In this document: piece after piece, positions 25,812 to 35,453 of the stretch | Numbering within the stretch: the first letter of the stretch is position 1 | Layout: every line of letters starts with the position of its first letter | Assembly (NCBI GenBank): GCA_001897445.1 | Contig: MKSX01000015.1 | Location: 1-64,000 of the forward strand | DNA: 64,000 nucleotides | Source: Alphaproteobacteria bacterium 33-17 | GTDB taxonomy: Bacteria; Pseudomonadota; Alphaproteobacteria; Rickettsiales; 33-17 | Direction of reading: 5' to 3' | Program-made: the position numbers and the translations under genes | Notes under the pieces: model-generated | Told to the model about the DNA's origin: nothing | Database searches by the model: none | The model's input: only the letters and a program-made list of their open reading frames with translations

Positions 25812-27095
25812 ATGAAGGCAGGAACAAATCATAAGTTGCTTAGCAAAATTGCTGTTGTAATGGGTAATTCTCTAGACTGGTATGATTTTGCTTTATATGG
25901 ATATTTTGCAGCAGTTTTTGCAAAGCTTTATTTTCCTACTAACAATGAATTTACTTCTGTAATTGCGTCGTTTGCAACATGGGGTATAGGATTTGCTGCA
26001 AGACCAATAGGTTCCATATTATTTGGAAGCATCGGAGATAAATATGGAAGAGTGAAAGCCTTTCAAATCGCTTCTAAACTGATTTTCATACCTGTCCTGC
26101 TTTTACCAATTATTCCTACTTATGATCAAATAGGTTTATTTGCCCCTATTATTCTTGTTGCCTGCAGATTAATTCAAGGGATTTGTATAGGCGGAGAATT
26201 TGCAGGGGGTTTTATCTATCTTTGCGAAACCTCCTCAAAAAATAAAAGATTTTTTATGGGTAGCATAGGAAGCTGTACAGGGCTTATAGGCATACTAACC
26301 GCATCTTTTGTTGCAATGCTATGCTATAAAATTTTTACCCCATTACAACTTGAAACATATGGGTTTAGGCTGGCATTTGGTCTAGCCATTATATTTGCAT
26401 CTATTTCTTATCATTTAAGGAAAAATATCCATGAAACATTAGAATATACGACTGCTAAAACTCTAAACTTACCTTATTTAGGTTTAAAAGATATATTAAA
26501 ACATCATAAAAAACCTTTACTTCAAGCCTTTGGAATAGTGTTTATGCATGCCAACACATTTTATTTTGTAGTAATGTTTTTAAATACTTACAAAACACAG
26601 GTTTTAGGTCTTCAAAATAGCAACGTTCTATCAAATAATACTTTATTGCTTTTAATAAACTTAATTTGTGTTCCTTTTGTAGGAATTTTAGCAGATAAAG
26701 TCGGCGGCAAAAAAATTCTAACAATATCAGCACTTCTGTTTATATTTTTATCTTACCCTTTATTTAGAATGATTGAAGTGCCCGAATATACATTTGTTGT
26801 AACTTTTATATTTACTTTTATGACAATTTTAGATTCTGGTGTTGTACCAGGTCTTCAGGTCTCTCTCATTCCCGTCCACATAAGATTTACTGGAATGAGC
26901 CTTATTTTTAACATTGTTTGGGGAATATTTGGTGGATCTGTACCTCTAATTTGCCTTAGCCTTATACATTACTCCAATAATAAATATATACCTGCGGCAT
27001 ACATAGTATTCTCAGCATTTATTACTTTAATTACACTCATATCAATGAAACCAAAAGGAGAGATACATGGAAAAGAAACATACTGCGCTATATGA
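25812..27095 (+). CDS. MFS transporter, metabolite:H+ symporter (ProP-like)
   Basis: A twelve-helix major facilitator protein of the MHS subfamily. NSLDWYDFALYGYFAAVFAKLYFP near the N-terminus and FAARPIGSILFGSIGDKYGRVKAF (loop 2-3 signature) are diagnostic; RLIQGICIGGEFAGG is the helix 4 motif, and ILADKVGGKK repeats the loop motif in the second half. ProP-like members carry proline, betaine or dicarboxylates and are amplified in Rickettsia. I start at ATG 25812 (AAGGA upstream); an ATG at 25773 would add 13 residues. The last 29 bp overlap the next gene. Confidence 0.88.
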   Translation: MKAGTNHKLLSKIAVVMGNSLDWYDFALYGYFAAVFAKLYFPTNNEFTSVIASFATWGIGFAARPIGSILFGSIGDKYGRVKAFQIASKLIFIPVLLLPIIPTYDQIGLFAPIILVACRLIQGICIGGEFAGGFIYLCETSSKNKRFFMGSIGSCTGLIGILTASFVAMLCYKIFTPLQLETYGFRLAFGLAIIFASISYHLRKNIHETLEYTTAKTLNLPYLGLKDILKHHKKPLLQAFGIVFMHANTFYFVVMFLNTYKTQVLGLQNSNVLSNNTLLLLINLICVPFVGILADKVGGKKILTISALLFIFLSYPLFRMIEVPEYTFVVTFIFTFMTILDSGVVPGLQVSLIPVHIRFTGMSLIFNIVWGIFGGSVPLICLSLIHYSNNKYIPAAYIVFSAFITLITLISMKPKGEIHGKETYCAI

Positions 27096-27567
27096 TTATA
27101 CTACAAGAACAGAGTTTGAAAAAATCATTAATCATTATAAATTAAATGGCTTTGATTATTTTGCATTTAGTGAACACGATCCTATAACACATGTTAATAG
27201 ATACATTATGTCAGACAAAGACTGGATGAAAGAATATGACGAGAATTTATATTCCCTGAATGATCCAGTTAGAAATAGCGCTATATCAATAGCTCCCGGA
27301 ATATCATTGTTTAAAGAGATGCCGGTTGAATCTAAAGAAGCTGAGCATATTATGCAGCGCAGAGATAGATATTCAATTTATAATGGCGTAATAATCATAA
27401 AAGATATTAATGACAATAGATTCCAGCTTACTATGGCAACTTCTACTGAAAAATTTAATACATTAAAAGAACTGGATAAATACAAAGAGGAAATACATTT
27501 TTTAATGCAAGATCTCGAAAACCTTCCAGGCCTTGCCCTTGATAAAAAGATATTAGTGACTGAGTAA
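27067..27567 (+). CDS. stand-alone LuxR-type autoinducer-binding domain protein
   Basis: A 166-aa protein that looks like the N-terminal ligand-binding domain of LuxR regulators without the DNA-binding half. LNGFDYFAFSEHDP and the motif W53-x3-Y57-x8-D66-P67 match the spacing of the acyl-homoserine-lactone ligands W57, Y61, D70 and P71 of TraR exactly. The later conserved Trp is missing and Gly is present at 107. The protein ends soon after the domain, with no HTH. The start is well supported (AAAGGAG, 6 nt spacing) although it lies inside the transporter gene. It may bind a signal and titrate or modulate another regulator; no luxI-like gene is in the window. Confidence 0.7.
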   Translation: MEKKHTALYDYTTRTEFEKIINHYKLNGFDYFAFSEHDPITHVNRYIMSDKDWMKEYDENLYSLNDPVRNSAISIAPGISLFKEMPVESKEAEHIMQRRDRYSIYNGVIIIKDINDNRFQLTMATSTEKFNTLKELDKYKEEIHFLMQDLENLPGLALDKKILVTE

Positions 27568-27687
27568 AAGGTGTTTAAAGGCAAATCATGTCTATTTATA
27601 TATGCGTAAAATTTTAACCATTAACAAACAAAAGACTTTAATTTACATGTAAGTATATTATGGAATATTAGAATCCCAACCTCATTA

Positions 27688-29457
27688 TTATTTTTCGCTT
27701 TCTGGCAAAAATCCCCCTGATTGCATATTCCAAAGTTTAGCATAATGCCCATTAGCTTTCATTAAAGTTTTATGATCACCCTCTTCAATTATTTGCCCTT
27801 TATAAAAGACTAAAATTCTATCCATCTCAGCAAGTGTTGAAAGTCTATGGGCTATTACTATGGTGGTACGTCCTTGCATCAGATTTTTTAAACTTAATTG
27901 AATATAATGCTCAGTAACCGAATCTAGAGCAGATGTAGCTTCGTCTAGAATTAATATAGGAGCATCCTTAAGTATAGCCCTAGCGATTGCAATACGCTGA
28001 CGCTGACCTCCTGAAAGCTTAACACCTCGCTCTCCTACTAATGAATTATACCCTTCTGGCAAAGCTTTTATAAATTCATCACAGTATGCTTTCTTAGAAG
28101 CTTCAATTACATCATTATCAGTTGCATCACGTCTTCCGTAACGAATGTTTTCCATAATACTTCGATGAAATAATGTAGTATCCTGCGGTATCATAGAAAT
28201 GCTGAGATGCAAAGATTCTTGCGTAACTTCGGCAATGTTTTGATTATCAATTAAAATATTGCCTTCTTGTATATCAAATAATCTAAGAATCAAATTAGCA
28301 AAAGTAGTTTTCCCTGAACCTGAAAAGCCAACTAGACCAACTTTACTTCCTTCAGAAATTTCAAGGCTTTTATTCTTGAATATGTTATTATTATTTTCAT
28401 ACTTAAATGTCACATTATCAAATACAATCTTACCCCTTGAAACAACCAGAGGCTTAGCCTTAACAACATCTGTAATTTCGTGAGGAACAGTAATTATACT
28501 TAGTGCCTGCGCACATTTTCCTAAATCTTCTGCAAATTGTACGAATTGGTTTGCTAGATTCCACGCATTGTTAAATATATTTATTGCTACAGTCATTACA
28601 AATGCAAAATCTCCTATACTTATTTTCTCATGACTATATAAGTAAATTAATCCCCAAAATAGTGAACTAATTAGCGTTATAAATGTTATATCCCACCAAA
28701 TACGCATTTTCAGGATATATTTCTGAACGTCCCTATCCTTTTTAACTGTGTCATTTACTGCGTTACTCAAATTATCATTTTCAAAAGAATTGCTAGCAAA
28801 TAACTTTACATTGTTTAGATTAGCCACTACATCAACTATTTTACCTGTAAGCACAGATTTACTTTCAGAGAATTTAGTTGAAAGTAATTTTGTTTTTTTA
28901 ATAAATAACAAAGTAACGCAATAAAATGCTACTACCCATATAAATAATATTAATGAAAATATAGGATTTATTAGCCACATTGAAGTTATAGCAATTACGA
29001 ATGCACACAAATTACCAGATGCCTCATCTAGCTTAAAAAATATCGAGGCTGTACTTCCCGCCATATCCATAATTTTATTAGATAAACTTCCAGCGAAATT
29101 ATTTTGTAAATATCTCATAGAATGCTGATTTAAATAACTAAACATAGAATTAATTATATCACGCCTAATATTTGGAAATACTCTTAGCCTAATCCAGTCT
29201 GTTATTCTAAAATTTAAAGCCATCGAACACCATACTAAAATATACCCTATAAAAGGTAATTTTATAGCATCTAAGATATTAGATTTATCTCCTGAATACT
29301 CTGCAATTCTATCAATTATTAATTTCAGTAAATATGGATGAAAAACACTTTGTATACCCCAAATAAGTCCAGATAGAAACAATCCACTTATATACCACCT
29401 ATATTTCTGTATAAAATGCCAAAAAAATGGTATTAATTTATTAGGTAACTGTTCCAT
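27688..29457 (-). CDS. ABC transporter, fused permease/ATPase (exporter type)
   Basis: A 589-aa half-transporter: six transmembrane helices in residues 15-310 (start: LIPFFWHFIQKYRWYISGLFLSG), then an ATPase with Walker A GFSGSGKTT, Q-loop SMIPQDTTLF, signature LSGGQRQRIAIARA, Walker B ILILDEATSALD and H-loop VIAHRLSTL. The architecture is that of MsbA/multidrug/lipid exporters that work as homodimers. The substrate is not predictable. It is a single gene, transcribed toward the LuxR-domain gene. Confidence 0.93.
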   Translation of the reverse strand: MEQLPNKLIPFFWHFIQKYRWYISGLFLSGLIWGIQSVFHPYLLKLIIDRIAEYSGDKSNILDAIKLPFIGYILVWCSMALNFRITDWIRLRVFPNIRRDIINSMFSYLNQHSMRYLQNNFAGSLSNKIMDMAGSTASIFFKLDEASGNLCAFVIAITSMWLINPIFSLILFIWVVAFYCVTLLFIKKTKLLSTKFSESKSVLTGKIVDVVANLNNVKLFASNSFENDNLSNAVNDTVKKDRDVQKYILKMRIWWDITFITLISSLFWGLIYLYSHEKISIGDFAFVMTVAINIFNNAWNLANQFVQFAEDLGKCAQALSIITVPHEITDVVKAKPLVVSRGKIVFDNVTFKYENNNNIFKNKSLEISEGSKVGLVGFSGSGKTTFANLILRLFDIQEGNILIDNQNIAEVTQESLHLSISMIPQDTTLFHRSIMENIRYGRRDATDNDVIEASKKAYCDEFIKALPEGYNSLVGERGVKLSGGQRQRIAIARAILKDAPILILDEATSALDSVTEHYIQLSLKNLMQGRTTIVIAHRLSTLAEMDRILVFYKGQIIEEGDHKTLMKANGHYAKLWNMQSGGFLPESEK

Positions 29458-29504
29458 ATAATTTACTTTATTGGTAAGCCTTAAGATTTTCTATATATGT
29501 AATA

Positions 29505-29533
29505 TTGGGCTTTTTTGTTTATATCAAGCCCAA
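29505..29533 (-). terminator. hairpin between htrA and the ABC transporter gene
   Basis: An 8-bp perfect stem, TTGGGCTT (29505-29512) and AAGCCCAA (29526-29533), lies 48 bp after the htrA stop. There is no clear U-tract on the minus strand, so it may be a weak terminator or an mRNA 3' end stabiliser of the hflKC-htrA transcript. Confidence 0.45.
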
Positions 29534-29580
29534 TTATCAACTTTAAACTGTAACTTAGCGTCTATAAAATGCGCTATAAA

Positions 29581-31026
29581 CTACCTAAGTCCTACGCCTA
29601 TCATAATCTTCTGATTTTTACGAAGGATAACAAAAAGTGTACTTGATGCTTTTTTGCTTAAGGCATTATCCAGCACTTTATAAAAGCTATTAGAGTCAGG
29701 TGTAGCTTCTTGGTTTACCTCTACAATAACGTCACCTCGCATCATTCCGCTTCTGTGTGCTAAGCTTCCTCTTTTAATATTAGAAATAAATACACCTTTG
29801 ACATTTTCATTTATGCCAAGCTGATTTTTTATATCTTTATTTAAATCGCTTACAGCAAATCCGAAGGTATTCATAACCTTAGACTGCTTTTCTTTAGGCA
29901 TAGAGCCTTTATAAGACTCTTTAAGCTCATTATCTGCCTCAGGGTACTCTTCCACCTTCACAGAGATTGTTTTATGCTTGCCGTCTCTTATAAGCTCCAC
30001 TTCTGCCTTTGACCCGATTGGTGTCTGTACAACCATTCTGGGAAGGCTTCTATTTGAAGTAACTAAAGCATTATTAAACTTCACGATAATATCTTTTTCC
30101 TTAATGCCAGCCTTGCTAGCAGGGCCTTTTGGATCAAGCTCAACAACTAAAGCACCATCTTCGCCTTCGTATTTTAATGACTCAGCAATTTCTTTAGTCA
30201 CTGGCTGAATCACTATACCTAACCAGCCTCTTTTTACCGATCCTGTATCTTTTATCTGCTGAATAATTGGCTCTGCCATTTTTGATGGGATTGCAAAACC
30301 TATTCCTACACTACCGCCTGTTGGAGAATATATCGCTGTATTAATACCGATCACTTCACCATCCAAATTAAACATTGGACCACCTGAATTCCCTTTGTTT
30401 ATAGCAGCATCTGTTTGAATAAAATCATCATAGTTACCCGCGTGAAGATCCCTTCCTCTTGCAGATATAATGCCTGAAGTTACGGTGTTACCAAGTCCAA
30501 AAGGATTGCCGATTGTAACTACCCAGTCACCGATTCTAGACTTATCACTATCGCCAAATTTCACGCTTGGGAATTTTTTGCCTTTATTATCCTTGATCTT
30601 AAGCAATGCAAGGTCAGTCTTATTATCAGACCCTATAATTTCTGCCTGATACTTAGTATTATCATTTAAAGTTACAGTAATTTCTTCTGAATTTTGGATA
30701 ACGTGGAAATTAGTTACAATATAGCCTTCGCCATCTACTATAAAGCCTGTACCTAAAGACATTGCGTTACGTGGATTTTCTTCATCGCCTTCCCAGCCAG
30801 GAACCATCCCAAAACGTTCAAAAAACTCATTAAACTCTTCAAATGGTGATCCTTGAGGGAACATTGGATTAACTCCCCCACCTTTTGTCATAATCTTTTG
30901 TGTTGTGGAAATATTTACCACAGCTGGAATAATTTCTGGCACTAAGTCCGCTATATTAGTAGCAGTTACCGCATAGCTGTTATAAGAAAAAAATAAAGAT
31001 ATAACTAATAACGCAATTTTTTTCAT
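29581..31026 (-). CDS. htrA: periplasmic serine protease Do (HtrA/DegP)
   Basis: Degrades or chaperones misfolded envelope proteins. A Sec signal peptide (KKIALLVISLFFSYNSYA) leads to a trypsin-like domain with the triad H108 (VTNFHVI), D138 (KTDLALL) and S214 (GNSGGPMF). Two PDZ domains follow (WLGIVIQPV... and FGFAVSDLN... with KGVFISNIKRGSLAHRSGM). Length of 481 aa is normal. It is the last gene of hflK-hflC-htrA, an arrangement common in alphaproteobacteria, which links inner-membrane and periplasmic protein quality control. Confidence 0.97.
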   Translation of the reverse strand: MKKIALLVISLFFSYNSYAVTATNIADLVPEIIPAVVNISTTQKIMTKGGGVNPMFPQGSPFEEFNEFFERFGMVPGWEGDEENPRNAMSLGTGFIVDGEGYIVTNFHVIQNSEEITVTLNDNTKYQAEIIGSDNKTDLALLKIKDNKGKKFPSVKFGDSDKSRIGDWVVTIGNPFGLGNTVTSGIISARGRDLHAGNYDDFIQTDAAINKGNSGGPMFNLDGEVIGINTAIYSPTGGSVGIGFAIPSKMAEPIIQQIKDTGSVKRGWLGIVIQPVTKEIAESLKYEGEDGALVVELDPKGPASKAGIKEKDIIVKFNNALVTSNRSLPRMVVQTPIGSKAEVELIRDGKHKTISVKVEEYPEADNELKESYKGSMPKEKQSKVMNTFGFAVSDLNKDIKNQLGINENVKGVFISNIKRGSLAHRSGMMRGDVIVEVNQEATPDSNSFYKVLDNALSKKASSTLFVILRKNQKIMIGVGLR

Positions 31027-31035
31027 ATTATCCGC

Positions 31036-31899
31036 CTATTTTTTTATTAAATACCTTAAGTAATCACTATCAGGTGTAATAACCATTTTTGTATTCTCTG
31101 ATGATAAAGAATTTTTATACGACTCTAGCGTTTTATAAAAACTGTAGAACTCGGTATCGCCTGACATCATTTCAGCAATAACTCTGTTAGACTCTTTATC
31201 GCCTTCACCGCGTAAAATCTCTGCTTGTTTTTTAGCATCTGCTATGATGTTTCTTGCATTTTTATCTGCCTCAGACTTTATAAGAGCCGCCTCTTCATTA
31301 CCTTGCGCTCTAAATTCTTTTGCTTCTTTCTCACGGTCAGTTTGCATTCTGCTATAAATAGCAGCGCTGTTTTCTTTAGGCAGATCAGCACGCGAAATTC
31401 TAACATCTACAATTTTAATACCAGCTTTCATAGACTTTTCGTTTAGAATCGTAGCAATACGCTTCATTATTTTAGCTCTTTCGTTAGTAAGAAGCGCTGT
31501 TAAAGGCTCTTCACCCACTACTTGCCTTATTGATGACTCAAGATCGCTGATAAGCCTTGATTTTGCCTGAGCAGAAGATCTAACAGATTGATAATATTTT
31601 AATACATCAACAATTCTATATTTTGCATAAGCATTTACAATAATACGCTTTTGATCTTTAGCTAAAACTTCTTTTTCCGCAGCAGATACGTCTAGGATCA
31701 TATTTTCAAAGAATGTAACCCTTTGAATAAATGGTACTTTAAAGTGAAGTCCTGCCTCTTCAACAGTTCTTACTGATTCACCAAACTGGATTACCATTGC
31801 CTGTTGTCTTTGATCCAATACAAAAATTGAATTAAGCAACAGGAATAATCCGACCAAAAATACTGTAATTTTTAATATACTGTTATTCATAACAATCAC
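31036..31899 (-). CDS. hflC: FtsH modulator HflC
   Basis: SPFH/band 7 protein that with HflK forms a membrane cage around FtsH and tunes its proteolysis. One N-terminal transmembrane segment (ILKITVFLVGLFLLLNSIFVLDQRQQAMVIQFG) is followed by the band 7 domain with VRISRADLP and a long helical, Glu/Ala-rich arm (MQTDREKEAKEFRAQGNEEA, then KKQAEILRGEGDKESNRVIAE). 287 aa, normal. It starts directly after hflK, with no gap. Confidence 0.96.
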   Translation of the reverse strand: MIVMNNSILKITVFLVGLFLLLNSIFVLDQRQQAMVIQFGESVRTVEEAGLHFKVPFIQRVTFFENMILDVSAAEKEVLAKDQKRIIVNAYAKYRIVDVLKYYQSVRSSAQAKSRLISDLESSIRQVVGEEPLTALLTNERAKIMKRIATILNEKSMKAGIKIVDVRISRADLPKENSAAIYSRMQTDREKEAKEFRAQGNEEAALIKSEADKNARNIIADAKKQAEILRGEGDKESNRVIAEMMSGDTEFYSFYKTLESYKNSLSSENTKMVITPDSDYLRYLIKK

Positions 31900-33033
31900 C
31901 TAATTTTTATTTGTTATTTGGTTTAATGGAAGATATGGCACTAAATTTTTAGCACTTGGATCTATGATAATTTTATCAAGTTTCTTCATTATTGTTTCCA
32001 TTGATTCAATATAAATTTTATTTTTTACTACATCTCTGGATTTTTTATATTCTTCCAAAATAGCCTTAAATCTGCTTGCTTCACCTTCAGCCCTTGCAAT
32101 TACTTCGTGTTTATATGCTAAAGCCTCTTGTACAACCTTTTTAGCCTCACCTCTTGCTCTTGGGAGTATGTCGTTGTTAAACGCGTATGCTTGGTTAATT
32201 TCTTTTTCTTTATCTGCTCTTGCTGTTTGGACATCGCGGAAAGCATCAATTACCTGCTGAGGTGGATCAAGCTTAAGCATTTGCAGGCTTACAATTGAAA
32301 TACCTGAATTATAAGAATCTAAAACTTCCTGTAGTAGTTTCATAGATTCGTTTTCAACTTTAGAACGACCCATAGTTTGTGCTTCTGCAAACGGCGTTTT
32401 ACCGATAATTTCCCTTACGGCACTTTCCGCAGCCATTTTAACTGTTTCTCTAGGGTTTTGAAGATTTAAAACATAGTCTTTAATTTCATCAATTTTCCAC
32501 TTTACCATGAAGTTAATATCTACAATGTTTTCATCCCCTGTAAGCATTTGGCTTTCTTCTGGAATATTACGAATATCTGCCCTTCTCATACGCACTGTGT
32601 CAGTTTGCGCAGATCTATATCCGAATTCTTCCACCTGGTGAATTGTAACTTTATGTTTTATTACTTCTTCTACAGGATATGGAAAATGGTAATTTGGTCC
32701 AGGACCTGCAACTCTTGCAAATTTACCAAACTGCAATACCACTGCCTGCTCATCTTCTTCTAAGATATAAAAACCTGATGCAAGCCAGATTGCTACAAAT
32801 ATAGCAGCTATAAAATAAAGAAAATTAAATGATACTGGCGGTGTAAATGAACCGCCTCCATTATTTCCTGAGCCTTTATTGCCATTTTTTTGAATAAATT
32901 CTTTTATCTTTTTTTGACTTTCTTTAATTAAATCGTCGATATTTTGGTTTTCATCACCCCAAGGAGATTTGTTTTTTTTAACACCATCGTCCTTTTTATC
33001 ATTATTTTCCTGTTCGCCCCAAACCATAAACAA
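31900..33033 (-). CDS. hflK: FtsH modulator HflK
   Basis: Partner of HflC. A cytoplasmic N-terminal region is rich in Asn, Gly and Lys (SPWGDENQNIDDLIKESQKKI, then GNKGSGNNGGG), followed by one membrane helix (FNFLYFIAAIFVAIWLASGFYIL). The SPFH domain has EEDEQAVVLQFGKF, GPGPNYHFPYPVEEV and MLTGDENIVDINFMVKWKI, and a helical tail follows. 377 aa, normal. It is the first gene of the hflK-hflC-htrA run; the 88-bp gap upstream to hemH shows no clear terminator, so read-through from hemE-hemH is possible. Confidence 0.96.
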   Translation of the reverse strand: MFMVWGEQENNDKKDDGVKKNKSPWGDENQNIDDLIKESQKKIKEFIQKNGNKGSGNNGGGSFTPPVSFNFLYFIAAIFVAIWLASGFYILEEDEQAVVLQFGKFARVAGPGPNYHFPYPVEEVIKHKVTIHQVEEFGYRSAQTDTVRMRRADIRNIPEESQMLTGDENIVDINFMVKWKIDEIKDYVLNLQNPRETVKMAAESAVREIIGKTPFAEAQTMGRSKVENESMKLLQEVLDSYNSGISIVSLQMLKLDPPQQVIDAFRDVQTARADKEKEINQAYAFNNDILPRARGEAKKVVQEALAYKHEVIARAEGEASRFKAILEEYKKSRDVVKNKIYIESMETIMKKLDKIIIDPSAKNLVPYLPLNQITNKN

Positions 33034-33121
33034 CCAATTTTTTAAGTTTAATCAAAAAAATATATTAGGTATTAAATTCAAACATTCAAGTAAAATAAAT
33101 AATAAAAATTTTTATTTACTG

Positions 33122-34132
33122 TTAATCTTGGTTTATACACCCGCAATATTTTTGTTCACATTTCCGTTTTGGATAAAATTTGGAGTCATTTTTTCCAGCT
33201 TTAATAACAATTTCGGCAAGTGATTTTATAAATGCGTCATTTACAGCTTGTGCTGGAACTCTTTCATATCCTTTAGCTCCATTTTCCATTGCTAAGTGAT
33301 TATATTCCATATCAAGTTCAACTAATGTCTCTGAATGTTCTGATACAAAAGCAATAGGAACAAGAACGATTGTTTTGTTTTCTTTAGATTTTTCAATAAT
33401 AACATCTTCAGTATAGGGTTTTATCCACTCTAAAGGACCAACTCTTGATTGATAGCAAACAATGTGGTCAATTTTTTTATTTAATTTTTGCATAACAAGT
33501 TCGGTGCATTTTTCAACTTGCATTCTGTAGGGATCACCCTGCTCAACAATTTTTTTGGGAAGTCCATGTGCTGAAAATAAAATTGTTATATTTTCAAAAT
33601 TGTCCTGATATTTATTAAGTTTTTCTTCTAAAATTGCAGCTGTAGCATTAATAAATTTTTCATCATCAAAATAGCAGCATATGTTTTTTGTTTTTGATGC
33701 TAATGCTTTTGATGCATATTTATAAAATTCCTCAATAGAAGATTTTGACGTTGTTGTTGAATATTGCGGATATAGCGGTAGTAATATCACCTCGGAATAT
33801 TTATCAGTTTCTAAGTTTCTTATAATATCATTCATGCGCGGATATGAATATCTCATTGCAATAAATATGTCAAAACCTTCTCCTAATATAGTCTTTAATG
33901 CGTTTTGCTGATTTTGTGTATTTTCAAGTATCGGGGAAAACCCACCAATTTGATCGTAAACTTCTGTGGCTTTTTTTCTTCTGGAAGTAGATATTAGAAA
34001 CGCAATTAATTGCCTAAAGGGGCTTGGAACTGTGATGATATTCTTATCACTGAATAAATTATATAAAAACCCTTTGATTTCAGATCTTTTATTTGGACCA
34101 CCTAAGTTTAGTAAGACTACAGCTTTTTTCAT
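33122..34132 (-). CDS. hemH: ferrochelatase
   Basis: Inserts ferrous iron into protoporphyrin IX, the last step of haem synthesis. VVLLNLGGPN opens the protein; SPFRQL and AMRYSYPRM are the early substrate-side segments. ILFSAHGLPKKIVEQGDPYR holds the catalytic histidine, and CYQSRVGPLEWIKPYTED is the family signature; PIAFVSEHSETLVELDMEY carries the acidic metal path. Several Cys at the extreme C-terminus (CEQKYCGC) could bind an iron-sulfur cluster as reported for some ferrochelatases. It overlaps hemE by 4 bp (ATGA), so the two are coupled. Confidence 0.96.
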   Translation of the reverse strand: MKKAVVLLNLGGPNKRSEIKGFLYNLFSDKNIITVPSPFRQLIAFLISTSRRKKATEVYDQIGGFSPILENTQNQQNALKTILGEGFDIFIAMRYSYPRMNDIIRNLETDKYSEVILLPLYPQYSTTTSKSSIEEFYKYASKALASKTKNICCYFDDEKFINATAAILEEKLNKYQDNFENITILFSAHGLPKKIVEQGDPYRMQVEKCTELVMQKLNKKIDHIVCYQSRVGPLEWIKPYTEDVIIEKSKENKTIVLVPIAFVSEHSETLVELDMEYNHLAMENGAKGYERVPAQAVNDAFIKSLAEIVIKAGKNDSKFYPKRKCEQKYCGCINQD

Positions 34133-35115
34133 TTATATTCACCTATTAAGTTTAAAACTTTTTCTACTATATCAATTTTTGTTTCAGGTACTAAACCATG
34201 ACCTACGTTAAATATGAACTTTCTGTCTTTAAATGAAGTGATTAAATTTTTAACCTCGTCTAAAACAATGTCATTGGGTAATGTTAGTAACATAGGATCT
34301 AGATTTCCTTGAAGACAAATTTCATCAGAGATATTTTTTTTGATAAAGTTTATATCTGTAAACTGGTCTATTGCCAAAATATCAGGTTTTACGATACTTG
34401 CAAACTCTACGTATTTTTCACCACTTCCTTTAGGTAAACAAATTATTTCCACATCAGGATTTTTTGATTTTAGGGTTGATACAATTTCGTTATTAGGCTC
34501 TAAGATGTATTTTTTATATTGCGAATAAGGTAGTATTCCCGCCCATGAATCAAAAATTTTGACTATTTTGCAGCCATTATTAATTTGGTTTTGCAGATGG
34601 ATTATAGAGTATTTTGTAATGATTTTTATATATTTATCAAACATTTCGTGGTTTTGATAAAGGATTTTTTTAGTATTTTCAAAATCATTTTTTTTAGACC
34701 CTTGAGTTAAGTAGCATCCTACTGTAAATGGTCCTCCAATAAATCCTATGAGAGGTACTTTTAAGTTGTTGTTTAAACTTTTTATAGCACTATAAATATT
34801 TTCTAGTTTTTTTTCATTAAAGTTTTCTTCAAGAATATTATTTGCATCTTCAATATGAGGGCCTTCGTTTTTTAAAAACGAAACTTTTGCACCTAATGCG
34901 TCTAGGATAATAAGAATATCTGAAAATAGTATACCAAAATCTAAATTAAATCTTTCTACAGGTTGTTTTGTAACCTTTACTACGTCTTCAGTTGAATAAC
35001 AGAAGTCTACAAATGATTCGTATTTTTTCCTGACTTCCATGTATTCTGGTAAATATCTACCCGCTTGTCTCATGAACCATGTTTTGTAAGAATTTATATA
35101 ATTATATTTTTCCAT
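34129..35115 (-). CDS. hemE: uroporphyrinogen decarboxylase
   Basis: Decarboxylates uroporphyrinogen III to coproporphyrinogen III. WFMRQAGRYLPEYMEVR is the diagnostic N-terminal substrate loop; FGILFSDILIILDALG contains the catalytic Asp; GFIGGPFTVGCYL, KIFDSWAGILP and CLQGNLDPMLL are further family segments, ending FNVGHGLVPET. Length of 328 aa is a little short but complete. Its position beside the origin is the known alphaproteobacterial hemE-oriC arrangement. Confidence 0.97.
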   Translation of the reverse strand: MEKYNYINSYKTWFMRQAGRYLPEYMEVRKKYESFVDFCYSTEDVVKVTKQPVERFNLDFGILFSDILIILDALGAKVSFLKNEGPHIEDANNILEENFNEKKLENIYSAIKSLNNNLKVPLIGFIGGPFTVGCYLTQGSKKNDFENTKKILYQNHEMFDKYIKIITKYSIIHLQNQINNGCKIVKIFDSWAGILPYSQYKKYILEPNNEIVSTLKSKNPDVEIICLPKGSGEKYVEFASIVKPDILAIDQFTDINFIKKNISDEICLQGNLDPMLLTLPNDIVLDEVKNLITSFKDRKFIFNVGHGLVPETKIDIVEKVLNLIGEYK

Positions 35116-35453
35116 ATTTATTTTGTTTTTTATATATTAGGGGTTTTATAAGTGGATAAAATTTTATACACAATCTTATACACAAAAAACTTATTTGTGG
35201 AATACTTTATAAAAAATTCTTATATTACCTTAATTTACAAGGTTTTTACTTTTATGTGGATTGTGTGGATAACTGTGTTTATCCACTTTTCAAATGATTT
35301 TTAAAATAAGTTATCCACATGTGAATAAATTGTGTTTTTTTCATGTAGAGAAGTTGATAAATTTGTGTTATAGATTTTTATCTACATAAACTTAAAACTT
35401 ATTCTGGTAGTTTTAATATTTTCTACAATAATTATCCACACGAGTTATCCACA
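35116..35453. other. predicted chromosomal origin of replication (oriC)
   Basis: A 337-bp very AT-rich gap between divergent hemE and ppsR. It holds seven exact matches to the DnaA box TTATNCACA: plus strand at 35164-35172, 35176-35184, 35311-35319, 35432-35440 and 35445-35453; minus strand at 35264-35272 and 35320-35328. Two abut head to head as TTATCCACATGTGAATAA. Near matches occur at 35151-35159 and 35279-35287. Long A/T runs next to them could be the unwinding element. The gene context (hemE, ppsR/RP001, and parAB 5 kb away) matches origins described for Caulobacter and Rickettsia. I found no full CtrA site (TTAA-N7-TTAA). Confidence 0.88.

Noticed and set aside
35116-35452. CtrA boxes in the origin
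   Set aside because: Several TTAA half sites exist but none has a second TTAA after 7 nt.
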